From Diphasiastrum complanatum (taxonomy: Eukaryota > Streptophyta > Lycopodiopsida > Lycopodiales > Lycopodiaceae), in contig MU832046.1 of the NCBI GenBank assembly GCA_029204225.1, positions 26,128-90,127 on the forward strand: a stretch of 64,000 nucleotides of DNA, in the 5' to 3' direction. How positions within the stretch are numbered: position 1 is the first letter of the stretch; every line of letters begins with the position of its first letter. The position numbers and the translations under genes are program-made. The notes beneath the pieces were generated by a model. The model saw nothing but the letters and a program-made list of their open reading frames with translations. It was not told the origin of the DNA and ran no database searches. Below are positions 21,740 through 32,996 of the stretch, one piece after another.

Positions 21740-22425
21740 AATTAGTGTAATTCAACTCTACACGTGTGGAAATAAGGCTGTAGTACGGCCTGTAGACAGT
21801 GTTTACAAAGTGCCAAAGCTAGGTTTCATTGGAAATCAAGAGTAATCACCATACAATGAGAGGACACTCGAGTTTCTCCTTGAGGCTCCAAAAAGTTTCT
21901 ATCTTCTCACTATGGAGAATGGGAATACATAGTAAAACACACTTCCTTTGCTAAGTTAGGTGAAAATCCAGCATGTAATAAGGAAGTAGACTCCATTTTC
22001 TTGCCCTAATGTGAAAACCCTAGCCTAGATCCAAGAGTCATGCTTGATAGGTGCATGGTAGGTACAAATCTCATCATAAATCATGGTCTAGATCCTACAA
22101 AGTAGGAATCACTACCAAATGGACACAACCACAAAATGTACAATATTCTACATGGCTAGATTTGCCAATGTAGGCAATTTTTCACAGAAATGTCAATGAG
22201 TGGAAGCTATACTCCATAGATGAAGCTGAACTACCGACAATATTCAACTCACAAAGTCCAGCATGGGAGTTATTGTACTTTACCTATCTATATTTCTATT
22301 GCGAGTCATGATTACACATGCATGGACGGATTATGACATAACTTACGACCATAGATCTGTGGAATATGTACTTGATTAATGTGATATTTTGTGGGTCTAT
22401 TCAGTAGAACTTAGCCTGATAATAG
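21740..22425 (+). repeat. Left part of an old copia LTR, cut by E2
   Basis: Sequence up to AATAG at 22425 continues directly at 28948 after E2 is removed. It then ends ...GATTTTAACA at 29154 next to a primer-binding-site remnant, so E2 landed inside an LTR. The left edge is a guess. ACACGTGT at 21760-21767 recalls the U3 palindrome of E1 and E2. Confidence 0.5.
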
Positions 22426-23079
22426 TGTGAAAAATACAGATCCTAAGTGGATCTAAACTCCAAGATCATTGGATTGAATGCTTGCACTCCAAACTACATA
22501 AGCTAGGAATTGGCAACACATTCTATGCTACCTAGAATGCAAAGAACTTGATCAAAAAGCATTTATCACAAATGGAAACTTCCATAAACATCAAGTGCGG
22601 CCCAAAATAGCATTATACAGTCCATAATACATCAGCCTATCACTTTTGGAAAGCACCTAAGATCATACACAATAGCTTGAAGACAATACACACAACAATG
22701 CTCTCAATGGAGGAAGAAACAATGACAATGATCTATTGATCTCAATGAAGCATACAAAAGGTTTCTCCAACCTGTTCTCCACGAATTTCAGCCTAATATA
22801 GGTGAGAGAGATGACTCTCTCTCCTCTCTCTAGAACTTAGGACCCAATTTTAGGACACCAGTAACCTAAAATAGCCAATTTTGGCCTATATGTCCAAATA
22901 ACATGATTTTAGTGTCATTTAGAAGGTCCCGAAGTTTGAGACTTCTTCAACATGAAATATATACTAGAATAAAAGTATCTAGGTCTCTTTCACACGTGTG
23001 AAAGGTTAGATCCAAAACTATGTACAAAAATTGCCAATTTAGGCCTCAAACTAGCTAGGAAATGTTGACAATTTTCACA
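22426..23079 (-). repeat. E2 3' LTR
   Basis: The forward-strand ends are TGTGAAAAATAC and AATTTTCACA. It is identical to the other LTR except A for C in GGATTGAATG/GGCTTGAATG near 22472. The palindrome TTTCACACGTGTGAAA is at 22988-23003. Confidence 0.93.
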
Positions 23080-23092
23080 CTCCCTCTTCAAC
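23080..23092 (-). other. E2 polypurine tract
   Basis: The reverse strand reads GTTGAAGAGGGAG just before the 3' LTR, as in E1. Confidence 0.85.
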
Positions 23093-26000
23093 TTAACTTG
23101 CTAGTTTTACAACACTACTTTGCTCCAACCTAAGAATGATCTCCATCATGATGATAGATCTCTTTTCAAGTGTTCTAATATGTACAATATGAAGTACAAC
23201 ATAATTGATATAGATAATAGTGCCCATATAGGATGCTTCACTATTTCTTACATCAATTTTACATAGAATGGTGAACAAGATACATGTAAAAGAACATAGA
23301 ATAACAATGAAAGGATTCCTCCATGTATCCACCTTTGAGTTCTCTGTAAAACAGCAGCAAACAAGTTGTAAGTGAAAGTAACCAACAGGTGTTTGCATGC
23401 CTCGTCCACATTCCACTATGCCCATAGTGAATGCACCATGTATCTCCATGAATGAACCTCCATCACCACCTTGCCTTTGTAGATCTCCAATCCACGAAAG
23501 CCCTTGAGTGAATGAATGCCAAAATGATGTGTTCTCTGTTCCATTTGAATGAGCAAAACCTGAACTTGAAATACTTGAAGTATCTCCACAAGATTTGCAT
23601 ATAACGCTTGATCCTACATTGTCAACAATTTGCCAATTTGCCAACACTAGGATGCTAGATCTTGAACTTTGCTCAAAAGTAAACATATTGACCACTTCCA
23701 TATCTTTTGAGATTTGAATGAATGCATGTACTTGATCATAAAAACCAGCAATGATAACTATTCCATCTCCAAGATCCAAAAGATGCAAAACTGTGGAACT
23801 AGTTTCATTGAATTTTGACAATTCCAACACATTGACATGACAATGTTCATACATGAGATTAAACAAGTAAGGTAGAGTAAAAGGACACTTCCTTGCTGCT
23901 CCAAGAACCTTACTTGAACCTTCAAGGACCTGTAAAAACAGATCCAAGATGCTTTGCCCATGTGGCTCCCCTTTCATGCTTTTGACTAGCTTCCAATTGC
24001 TACTTGCCTCTTGGTGTTGATGAAGCAATTCAAGATCAACATCTTGATCTTCCAATAAAACATCAAGGACTTTGCATTTATAAACATCTTCAGATCTGAA
24101 CCTCTGAAGATACTCCCTCTCAAACACATGATTAACATCCCACAAGATCTCATCATTGCTTGATTTCAACCTTTCACTATAGTTAGTGAAAACAATGTCA
24201 CCATCATAAACCAAAAGATAGATTTCTACACTTCTATCCAACATGAAGTAGAGTAGATGAAGTTGAGTATCAAACCTAATAAAACCAGCCCATTTGAGCT
24301 CAAACCAAACCTCAACGAGATCTTCCTTGCCTTGAAGAAATTGCCACTTGAGTTGCTCCATGTAAATATCTTCTTCAAGATCACCATTCAAGAAGGCATT
24401 AGTAACATCCATTTGCCACATATCCCAATCATAAAGAGTTGCAAGAGAGATTAGGATTCGAATAGTTACCATCTTTGCCACGGGTGCAAAGGTCTCATCA
24501 TAGTCAATACCATATTCTTGAGCATACCCCTTTGCCACCAACCTTGCCTTGTACTTGTTGATTGATCCATCTTGATTTGTCTTGATCTTGAAGATCCACT
24601 TACAACCAATTGCCTTCTTGTCCTTTGGAAGCTTTACCAACCTCCATGTGTTGCTTTTGATGAGTGCTTGATGCTCATGATCCATGGCTTGGATCCATTC
24701 CTTCTTTTGAATTGCTTCACCTACACAAGTTGGTTCATCAAAAGAGGTAAGAAAAGCAAAGTTAGAGTTGTCCACCACTTGCTTTCCTTTTTCATCATAG
24801 GTTAGCCTTGATGGCTTAGCCCTTTGCCTTTGAGTCTTCCTTGAAGTTTGCTTTGGAGTGGCATCTCCATCTTCATCCAAGACATCTTGCACATCATGAT
24901 GATTAGTAGGCACATCAACATCAACATCAACAACATTGGAAACATTCTCTTCATGAAAGATGACATGCCTACTTATGACAACTTTCTTTGTAGAAGGAAT
25001 GTACACTTTGTAAGCCTTGCTTACTTCACTATAGCCAACAAACACACCCTTCTTTGATGAAGGATCTTCTTTAGTTCTATCATCAAGTGTGATATTGACA
25101 AAACATGTACATCCAAAGATCCTACAATGCTTGACACTCGGCCTTCTACCATAAAGAACCTCATGAGGAGTTTTACCATCCAAGGAAGCACTTGTCCATC
25201 TATTACATAGATAGTTAGCACATGCTAAAGCTTCCCCCCAAAAAGACTTAGCAAGATTAGCATGTAGTCTCATTGCCTTGGCACATTCACAAAGGGTTCT
25301 ATTCTTCCTCTCGGCCACTCCATTCTGTTGTGGAGTCCTAGGACTAGACATCTCCCTCTTAATCCCATGTGCTATACAAAAGTCTTTGAACCTATTTGAG
25401 GTGTATTCCCCTCCATTATCAGATCTTAAGCATTTGATCTTTGTATTGAATTGGTTTTCCATTTCATTCTTGAACTTGACAAATGCAGCAAACACTTCAT
25501 CCTTACTTTTAAGAAGATAGATCCAAGTATACCTACTAAAGTCATCAATGAAAGTTGCATACATCTTTGCCCCACCATTGCTAGTTGTACTAGAAGAATG
25601 AATATCAGAATGCACAAGTTGAAAAGCTTCTTTAGATCTAGAAGTAGATCTAGAATAAGCAAGTCTATGAGATTTGGACAAGGCACAATGTTCACAAACA
25701 CTATTGTTTGCAACAAGACTTTTAGGGAGACCAAGAACAAGCTCTTTCTTTGCCATTACCTCCAAAGATTTGAAGTTGGGATGGCCCAACCTCTTGTGCC
25801 AAACTTCTTGGTTTGTCAATTGCTCCCTAGCCATACATCCTTCATGATTAGAGATCACACATGCATCAAGCTTGAAAAGTTTACCATGCCTCCTACCTTG
25901 AGCAATCAAGGATCCACATTTACTTATCAAACATGCATCTCCAATGAACTCCACATCAAGTCCTTTGTCAATCATTTGACTTACACTAAGCAAATTCTTA

Positions 26001-27121
26001 GTGATTGAAGGAATGTACAAAACATTTTCAAGATTTGCTTTCCTATTTGTTGAAAGGGAAATAGGAATAGTGCCTATGCCTTTGATGTCACATTGACCAT
26101 CATTTGCAGTGTAGATGATGTTACCTTCTCCCTCATAAGTCAATAAGGATGTAAAGTATTCCTTATGTCTTGTCATGTGAGATGAGGCTCCACTATCAAT
26201 CCACCAAGGATCATTATCATCTATGTTGGCTAACAAACTTGAAGTCATAACAAGTGATTCACATGTGTTATGTTCTTCCTCATCTATTGTAAGATTTCCT
26301 TGCCTCTCTCCTTGCTCTCTTTTCTTCTTATAACATTCATTTGCAAAATGACCTTTTATCCCACAATAAAAGCACTTGAACTTTGACTTATTGTTCTTAG
26401 TAGAAGAGGAAGAGGAAGAGTGATCATCATGATCAAAGTTACCACCTTTGGACCATTTCCCTTTGCCTTTACCTTTGCCCTTGAATTTGCCTTTTGTGAA
26501 GAAAGCCTCTTCACCTTCACCTTGCAAGGATGCACCATCAAGCTTTGATTGCAACCTATGTTCTTCAGCCAATAAGATTTCTTGCAAGTCAACCACACTT
26601 GGCAAGACTCTTTGAATGGCAAAACTTTGCACAAGGTTAGCATGTTCATTTAGCAAACCATTCAACATAACTTGGACTATTTCACCATCTTTTATGTTCT
26701 CATCAATGCATGCTAAATCATCACTTAGGGACTTAACTCTCAAGATAAATGCATGAGCACTTTCACCCTCTCTTTGCCTACTAGAAAATATTTGTCTCCT
26801 TAGGGTCAATACCCTAGATGTGGACTTTGATTCAAAGAGCTTCTTTAAGGCATTCCATGCCTCACTTGCACTTTGACACTTTCCAACTTCCTTGAGAAGT
26901 TCATTTGTAACATTCATTTTAATGATATGAAGAGCCCTTTTGGCCTTCTTATCAAACCTTTGTTGCTCTTGAAGTGTGAGAGGTCTCTCTTCAATTTCTG
27001 CAACTATGTCCATGAGTTCATTCAACTCAAGTAAGGACTCCATCCTCACTTTCCAAGTAGAGTAGTTTGATGAACTCAACCTTTCACTAGACTCTAGCAT
27101 GATCCCACCATTGGAAGCCAT
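23093..27121 (-). CDS. E2 polyprotein: gag, protease, integrase, truncated RT plus degenerate tail
   Basis: The uninterrupted 1342-residue frame starts at the ATG at 27121. Gag spans 1-265 with the knuckle CFYCGIKGHFANEC near 249-262. The protease motif WWIDSGASSH is near 308. The integrase finger (HKRLGHPN...CEHC) and DD-E core (HSDI, FIDDFSR, NGVAERKN) span about 430-605. RT begins near 810 (WIFKIKTNQDGS, YDETFAPVAK) and reaches the first catalytic aspartate in MDVTNAFLNGDLEEDIYMEQ. It then joins, without stop, a tail of about 420 residues starting LKWQFLQ. That tail contains IYLLVYDGDIVFTN, like a YVDD box altered to YDGD, then unrecognised sequence with hydrophobic stretches near the end. 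No RNase H motifs were found. Protease and integrase look intact; RT does not. Confidence 0.9.
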   Translation of the reverse strand: MASNGGIMLESSERLSSSNYSTWKVRMESLLELNELMDIVAEIEERPLTLQEQQRFDKKAKRALHIIKMNVTNELLKEVGKCQSASEAWNALKKLFESKSTSRVLTLRRQIFSSRQREGESAHAFILRVKSLSDDLACIDENIKDGEIVQVMLNGLLNEHANLVQSFAIQRVLPSVVDLQEILLAEEHRLQSKLDGASLQGEGEEAFFTKGKFKGKGKGKGKWSKGGNFDHDDHSSSSSSTKNNKSKFKCFYCGIKGHFANECYKKKREQGERQGNLTIDEEEHNTCESLVMTSSLLANIDDNDPWWIDSGASSHMTRHKEYFTSLLTYEGEGNIIYTANDGQCDIKGIGTIPISLSTNRKANLENVLYIPSITKNLLSVSQMIDKGLDVEFIGDACLISKCGSLIAQGRRHGKLFKLDACVISNHEGCMAREQLTNQEVWHKRLGHPNFKSLEVMAKKELVLGLPKSLVANNSVCEHCALSKSHRLAYSRSTSRSKEAFQLVHSDIHSSSTTSNGGAKMYATFIDDFSRYTWIYLLKSKDEVFAAFVKFKNEMENQFNTKIKCLRSDNGGEYTSNRFKDFCIAHGIKREMSSPRTPQQNGVAERKNRTLCECAKAMRLHANLAKSFWGEALACANYLCNRWTSASLDGKTPHEVLYGRRPSVKHCRIFGCTCFVNITLDDRTKEDPSSKKGVFVGYSEVSKAYKVYIPSTKKVVISRHVIFHEENVSNVVDVDVDVPTNHHDVQDVLDEDGDATPKQTSRKTQRQRAKPSRLTYDEKGKQVVDNSNFAFLTSFDEPTCVGEAIQKKEWIQAMDHEHQALIKSNTWRLVKLPKDKKAIGCKWIFKIKTNQDGSINKYKARLVAKGYAQEYGIDYDETFAPVAKMVTIRILISLATLYDWDMWQMDVTNAFLNGDLEEDIYMEQLKWQFLQGKEDLVEVWFELKWAGFIRFDTQLHLLYFMLDRSVEIYLLVYDGDIVFTNYSERLKSSNDEILWDVNHVFEREYLQRFRSEDVYKCKVLDVLLEDQDVDLELLHQHQEASSNWKLVKSMKGEPHGQSILDLFLQVLEGSSKVLGAARKCPFTLPYLFNLMYEHCHVNVLELSKFNETSSTVLHLLDLGDGIVIIAGFYDQVHAFIQISKDMEVVNMFTFEQSSRSSILVLANWQIVDNVGSSVICKSCGDTSSISSSGFAHSNGTENTSFWHSFTQGLSWIGDLQRQGGDGGSFMEIHGAFTMGIVECGRGMQTPVGYFHLQLVCCCFTENSKVDTWRNPFIVILCSFTCILFTILCKIDVRNSEASYMGTIIYINYVVLHIVHIRTLEKRSIIMMEIILRLEQSSVVKLAS

Positions 27122-28275
27122 GATTCTAATGTTTCTTCAACTTTTAGGTTCTGTCCTAAAGCACTTAGCACTCACTTTTCTCTCAACAAATGATAGATAA
27201 AGAGATCTATGAAGATTTAGGACCCTAAAACACTTCTATCTTGAACCTAGATGGTTTCCAAGCATAGAAAGGAAGATTGAAACACATGCAACACTTTGCA
27301 CACACTAAGAATGGATTACAAAATCAAACCAACCTGAACACACTCTTGCTTAAGCTCTCAAACTTTCCAGCAAGTGACCAAATCAAGTTATGGTGTGAAG
27401 AGTTACTTGCATTCTTAGAAAATACCCAAAACTAGGATGCCAAGATTACCTAGTAATGAACAAACTTGATCAACATATGATCAACACACTAAGATATTGA
27501 TTCAACCTGTAAAACCACATGTAAACCACACTTCTAAAAGTTTATAAACTCCAGCAAGTGATAAATACAAGATTAAGAGGTGAATGAATGAGCACACTTA
27601 GTGAATCACAAGACTAGCTTCACTATCTTGTCAAATCTTGGTGTTTAGATGTAGATCTAAGATCACTTCACATGAGAATGTTCCTCAACCTATTAAGAAC
27701 CTGAAAACACACTTGCATAATGGTTAACACCTTCCAGCAAATGCTCCAATCAAATTACATAAGGAGAGTTACTTACATGCTCAACAAAGTACACCAAAAT
27801 TTATGCCAAAATTGATGACAATCTTTACAATATGCTCTTCACAATGGAGCTTACAATATGTTCACCCAAAAAAGGGGATCTTTCATCCAAATGGGAGCTT
27901 TGCTCAGCCTTTAGGAGAATTACAACTCACTCAAAAGAGCATTTGTCATCCACTTAAGGAGAAGTTTCATCCACTTAAGGAGAGTGTTCATCCAAGAATG
28001 GAGATTGTCAACAATAGGATTGAAAAGAACATTGTTAGTATTGAATATGCACAAGCCTCACAATAACAAATGATTAGGTGTTATGATCTGATCCAAAATA
28101 GTTTCTTTTCAGCCTCTGATCTTCAATAGACCTGAAATATGCTTTTGATCCACAAGTTCAACTCACAAAACAAAGGTTAGTAAGATTTGATCAACAAAGC
28201 AATGCAAAATCATGCTAGAACTTGATCAAACATCCAAATATCACCAAAAATGGAATACTTACTGTAAATAGAAGC
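27122..28275 (-). other. E2 untranslated leader
   Basis: About 1.15 kb, almost identical to the E1 leader with only scattered single-base differences. The forward strand carries the same antisense open frame (27803-28066) seen in E1, built on a short HPLKE-type repeat. I do not call it a gene. Confidence 0.7.
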
Positions 28276-28293
28276 CAACTAGCTCTGATACCA
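28276..28293 (-). other. E2 primer-binding site
   Basis: The reverse strand reads TGGTATCAGAGCTAGTTG directly after the 5' LTR, complementary to initiator tRNA-Met. Confidence 0.9.
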
Positions 28294-28947
28294 TGTGAAA
28301 AATACAGATCCTAAGTGGATCTAAACTCCAAGATCATTGGCTTGAATGCTTGCACTCCAAACTACATAAGCTAGGAATTGGCAACACATTCTATGCTACC
28401 TAGAATGCAAAGAACTTGATCAAAAAGCATTTATCACAAATGGAAACTTCCATAAACATCAAGTGCGGCCCAAAATAGCATTATACAGTCCATAATACAT
28501 CAGCCTATCACTTTTGGAAAGCACCTAAGATCATACACAATAGCTTGAAGACAATACACACAACAATGCTCTCAATGGAGGAAGAAACAATGACAATGAT
28601 CTATTGATCTCAATGAAGCATACAAAAGGTTTCTCCAACCTGTTCTCCACGAATTTCAGCCTAATATAGGTGAGAGAGATGACTCTCTCTCCTCTCTCTA
28701 GAACTTAGGACCCAATTTTAGGACACCAGTAACCTAAAATAGCCAATTTTGGCCTATATGTCCAAATAACATGATTTTAGTGTCATTTAGAAGGTCCCGA
28801 AGTTTGAGACTTCTTCAACATGAAATATATACTAGAATAAAAGTATCTAGGTCTCTTTCACACGTGTGAAAGGTTAGATCCAAAACTATGTACAAAAATT
28901 GCCAATTTAGGCCTCAAACTAGCTAGGAAATGTTGACAATTTTCACA
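28294..28947 (-). repeat. E2 5' LTR
   Basis: 654 bp, paired with 22426-23079. The palindrome TTTCACACGTGTGAAA is at 28856-28871. Relative to E1 the part from about 28540 leftward (R-U5) is nearly identical. The part to the right (U3) is diverged. Confidence 0.93.
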
Positions 28948-29167
28948 AATAGTACTATATTTTCCATATGTGTGAGAGGCCATGAGGATCAATAAATGCT
29001 GATTTACTTGTGGTGTTCAAAGGCAATGACCAAATTAGATGCAAAATAGGTAGATTTGATGTCTAGATTTCTATCTATTCAATCTAAGTGCAATCTTTGA
29101 TGCTTGATTCATGATTACAAATCCAAATGAGGTTCATAACCTCTGATTTTAACATGGTATTAGAGTC
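28948..29167 (+). repeat. Right part of old copia LTR with primer-site remnant
   Basis: The LTR interrupted by E2 ends ...AACA at 29154 and is followed by TGGTATTAGAGTC (29155-29167), a two-mismatch version of the initiator tRNA-Met site. The gag relic at 29939 belongs to the same old element. Confidence 0.65.
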
Positions 29168-29938
29168 ATGATCCAAGCATTCACCAAGTTCTATCCCAAA
29201 TTAGCAAGCTTTCATGAGGCTTAGTGGCTTTTTTGAAGCATTTCATTGACTCGATTGGAGCTCAAGCTTATTACTTTGATACTAATCATTTCTCAAGGGC
29301 TTTTAGGGTCAAGTAGGTTCCTCTCACTATGTGTGATGCTCGGAAACCAAGAATGATCCAAAACTTTGATTTTGTACCAATTTAGTACGTGTTGCTAGAT
29401 GAGTCTTTAGAATACTCTAGAATCAAGAGCTTGGAGAGGACTTTCACATGCATGTCATTCATATGGAAGCAAAGCATCATTTTTGTTGTATTGATCTAAT
29501 TTTTAGACCTTGGTAGGGCACCCAACCTATTTCACTTAAGTTCAAATAAATCCAAGCACAATCCACTTTGTGTAAAAGCCAAAATGTCATTGATTTTCTC
29601 AAGTGTAGTCAATAGGATGAAAAATTGTGAAGTGGTTTAGCTTCAAATCTCTTTTGATCCTTACCAAATCTCAAGTCGAGAGTGACTTAGGCCTAAGTGA
29701 GTCTAAAAGTACTTTTTGGATCTAAGAAAGGTGATTTGTATCTCAAGCTTAAGTGCTTCGATCTTGGTAAATTGAACAAAGACAATTTTTCAAGAAATTT
29801 GACATTGGTGAGGAGAGTGAACTAAATAGTGATCAAGAACTTAGTGGACCTTGATAGAACTTTGTGTACATCACTATAATATTTCACCTTTTATTACAAT
29901 TCACACATGTGTACTTTGTGTACCACAAAAATCTTGTT

Positions 29939-30470
29939 ATGGCTTCAATTGGAACATTTCTTTTGGAGGCTAGTGAGAGATTGACTTCTTCAAACTTGAG
30001 GATGGAATCAATTCTAGTCCTTCAAGATCTCATAGATATTGTGATGGGGATTGCGGAGGAGCCTCAAGTCATGAGAATGTGAGATTCAAAAAGAGATCTA
30101 GAATGGCACTTCATTGCATCGAGATAAATGTGTCCAGTGAGATTATTAGGGAGCCATCTATGATACTTGGGATACATTTAAGGCTATCTATGATATTAAA
30201 AACACCTCAATATTGCTCTACAAAGCTATCAAAGAAAAGCAGAAAGTGCTCAAAGCCATGTGCCTAGAGTGAAGGACTACAATAGAGAGCTAACATGCAT
30301 TGGAGAGCCCATCAATCAAAGAGAGCTAGTTCAAGTAGTCTTCCTTTATTTTCTTAAACTCATTTTGAGAGAGCATAATTCAGTACATATCCTTATGTTT
30401 CATGATACACACAACGACCGAGAACAAAGGTGCTACGGGTACCAATGTCTCTATTCCACATGATGGCAGA
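29939..30470 (+). pseudogene. Old copia gag relic
   Basis: From the ATG at 29939 the frame reads MASIGTFLLEASERLTSSN and RMESILVLQDLIDIVMGI. This aligns with the E1/E2 gag start (MASNGGIMLESSERLSSSN, RMESLLELNELMDIVAEI) but lacks the YSTWKV segment. After a stop near 30080 the next frame gives RFKKRSRMALHCIEINVSSEIIRE, matching RFDKKAKRALHIIKMNVTNELLKE. Several stops and frameshifts follow. It is a clearly older relative of the E1/E2 gag. Confidence 0.75.
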
Positions 30471-30892
30471 TTCACGACTGCATGCCCAAAACCTTTATAA
30501 TTGGGCACAGTTTGCTTCGAACTGCCTTCATGACTGTGTAAAGAACAAGCACCAGCTTACAATGCTGGGGTACCTGATGACGGATCTCACACTCAATTAG
30601 GTAAGCAATGGTGCCCAGCTTTGACGACAACTACAAGAACCAGACAGAATCTGGGACATCCCTATTGAGTCCAAAAATTCCAAGCGTTCATGCTCAAGGG
30701 CCACTTCACCATCAGGACTTTCACCCAAAAGGACAAACACCAGTATTATTCCACTGGTACACAAGCCACAAAGCTCTCAACCACATCCAGAAGCAGTAGC
30801 ATCATTGGCAGCTCAATAGGCCGACACCTCTAAGGCCCAGTTGCTAGAGACAAGGCAACAACGCATCCGTAGAAAGCTCTACGCCAAGAGGA
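30471..30892. other. Unrecognised segment between two copia relics
   Basis: No motif was recognised. The sequence is richer in GC and CA-rich words than its neighbours and may derive from another fragment. Confidence 0.35.
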
Positions 30893-31290
30893 AATCACCA
30901 GACGGCACAGAATCTCAAGAATCCAATTTTTGTAATGGGAGCAAAATACATTGCTACTTGGCAATCTATTAAAGAAGCGTTTTGGTTGAGAAATTTATTG
31001 TCAGACATTAATTTGTATCAGTTTATCCCCCACAATTTTATTCTGTGATAATCATAGTGCTATTTCCTTATCGGCCAACCCTAGATTTCACTCTAGGAGT
31101 AAGCACATTGAAATTAGATATCACTACATCAGGGGCAAGGTTCTCAACAAGGACGTGAGATTAACGTACTACAGAACGCAGGAGATGATTGCATATATAT
31201 TCACGAAGGCATTAAGTGTTAATGCACACAGCAAATTTTGTGCATTGCTTAGTCTGAAGATCAAGCCATTCATGGATCCAGATTAAGGGG
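30893..31290 (+). pseudogene. Copia RNase H C-terminal relic and polypurine tract
   Basis: Readable pieces are YIATWQSIKEAFWLRNLLSD, then after one frameshift CDNHSAISLSANPRFHSRSKHIEIRYHYIRGKV, and YIFTKAL. These are the standard end of copia RNase H. A stop after FMDPD is followed by the purine run AAGGGGGG and an LTR start at 31293, as in an intact copia 3' end. Confidence 0.8.
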
Positions 31291-31292
31291 GG

Positions 31293-32479
31293 TGTTGGAT
31301 TTATCTCCTCTACTCTCCTAAATCCTATTGTAATCTGCCTCTATTCATGCTGCATTTTTACTCATGTTGTCGCATAGTCTGCATATTTTCATGTAAAATA
31401 AGACAAGCGAAACGTGACTGTCTACATAAATACAAGTAAATTTCCACAACTAAAAAAGGTGAAAAACTTGACACTGTCTTTTTTACACATGATTTGTGAC
31501 AGACGAAAAAGGCGACACTGCCTTACAAAATGCCAAAGGTGCCCTAGGAAAAGCGAAGACACCTTGTAAATCAAATTCTAAGGCATTTGTCAGAGTGTCA
31601 TATTTTTTGCATCTTTGCCAACGTTTATTTCAGCAAAGGTTGACGTCGCGGACTTCTCACGCTCATCCCATGCAACTGTGCTAACAAATTTGACGACAAC
31701 AGTAGCCACCCATGATCTCCTACAGACAATACATCCCCTTTGTACTTTCTTCATCTGCACATTTGTAAAATTGTGTATTCTGTACATGAGAGAGAAACAA
31801 GCAATGAGCATAATAGCATCAGAAGCTTATCAGAGATAGACGAAGTAGATGCCCTCGTGCATCAATTCTTTGTACTATCAGTAATAGGATTATTCCTCTC
31901 ACAAATAAGATTACCTTTGTAGAGCACGCGGTTTCGTCCCCTATTGTCTTGTGCTCGACAACATTATTGACATGTATATTTTGCTATACTTAATTCGATA
32001 ACAGCTCTGTTTTGTTCTACGTTCATATTTGTGTCAATATTGTTATGCTTTTCTACATTCTGTTTGACTCTCTTATTGCTCAATCTGGTAATATATTCTT
32101 AGCGAATTATTATTAGTCTAGTTGTTCACGACTAATATTATGTCTTGCCTGTCACGACTAATTCGCGACTGATTATCAGTCGAACTCAGTCTAGCTCTTC
32201 GCGAATCATTCGCGACTAATAATTTGTCTAGCTGTTCGTGACAAGTTATCCTGCTGATGTTTTGTTGCTCAATGTTTGGCTACGTAATCAGATCGACCGT
32301 GATTTCTATCACTAACATTCTGTTCGTTTCTGACAGACATAGTCATGCTTACGGAAAGAGTAATATAGCTCATTCCGTTGAGCACAAACACTTTCCGTTT
32401 GAGTTCGCTTCTTTTCGTGTTCGTTTTCTTTTTGAGCTATTTTAGTTTCTCACACTCACACACTCTCTTTCACCCAACA
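31293..32479 (+). repeat. Copia 3' LTR
   Basis: It starts TGTTGGATTTATC after the purine tract and ends CACCCAACA (inverted ends TGTTGG/CCAACA), 1187 bp. It contains several CGCGAA/TTCGCGA words and TTTGTCTAG-type repeats in the R-U5 half. It is related to, but not a close copy of, the LTR at 15693-17005. The flanks of the two LTRs do not form a matching target duplication, so I do not pair them. Confidence 0.7.
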
Positions 32480-32996
32480 ACATCAAGCTAGAATCTGGAA
32501 CTGGAAAAAACCCTTTTTCAAATGTAGATGTGGTGAAAAGTGTAAAACTAGTTTTTCCATCATTTGGTTTGCTCATGCTATATGGTTCATTATGAATGGC
32601 CTTGCCAAATTTTTTCTTGGTGCTTCTCTCCAAAATCAGATAAACGCCTTCTTCATGTGGCTAAATAAACCTGCTATGGATGTTGTAAAATTGCAAATTA
32701 ATTTCTCTTTATCCGCCAATACATGACTGATGCCTCTATTGAACTTGCTAAAGTCTCTTCCACCAAATTACTTGCACCTTTGGGAGATGCCGAGAACATC
32801 CGAGAGATAGAATGCCTCTTAAAACGTCTCAGTTTTTCTACCCTTGAAGACAAGTACTTCCATAATCAAACAAAAGGACGGGCTCTTTTAATTTGAACAA
32901 TCCAAACTCAGTCATTTACGATTCAGGAACTGGAAAGAAAAAGCGTGTTTCAGATTTCAAAGCAAAGGAAGGACAGAGCAGTGGCAACAAAGATGA
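32480..32996. other. Decayed coding-like segment, unrecognised
   Basis: A forward frame around 32724-32890 reads YMTDASIELAKVSSTKLLAPLGDA and IECLLKRLSFSTLEDKY before a stop. It may be an upstream part of the ORF beginning at 32997. No family recognised. Confidence 0.3.

Larger units (their letters stand above)
22426..28947 (-). mobile_element. E2: young Ty1/copia-type element with truncated pol
   Basis: A complete reverse-strand element of 6522 bp. LTRs of 654 bp at 22426-23079 and 28294-28947 differ at one base by eye, and a perfect 5-bp target duplication AATAG flanks it (22421-22425, 28948-28952). It has a primer-binding site, a polypurine tract and one 1342-codon ORF with gag, protease, integrase and the first part of RT. 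The rest of RT and RNase H are replaced by the degenerate tail shared with E1. The LTR identity indicates very recent transposition despite the lack of an intact RT. Confidence 0.93.
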
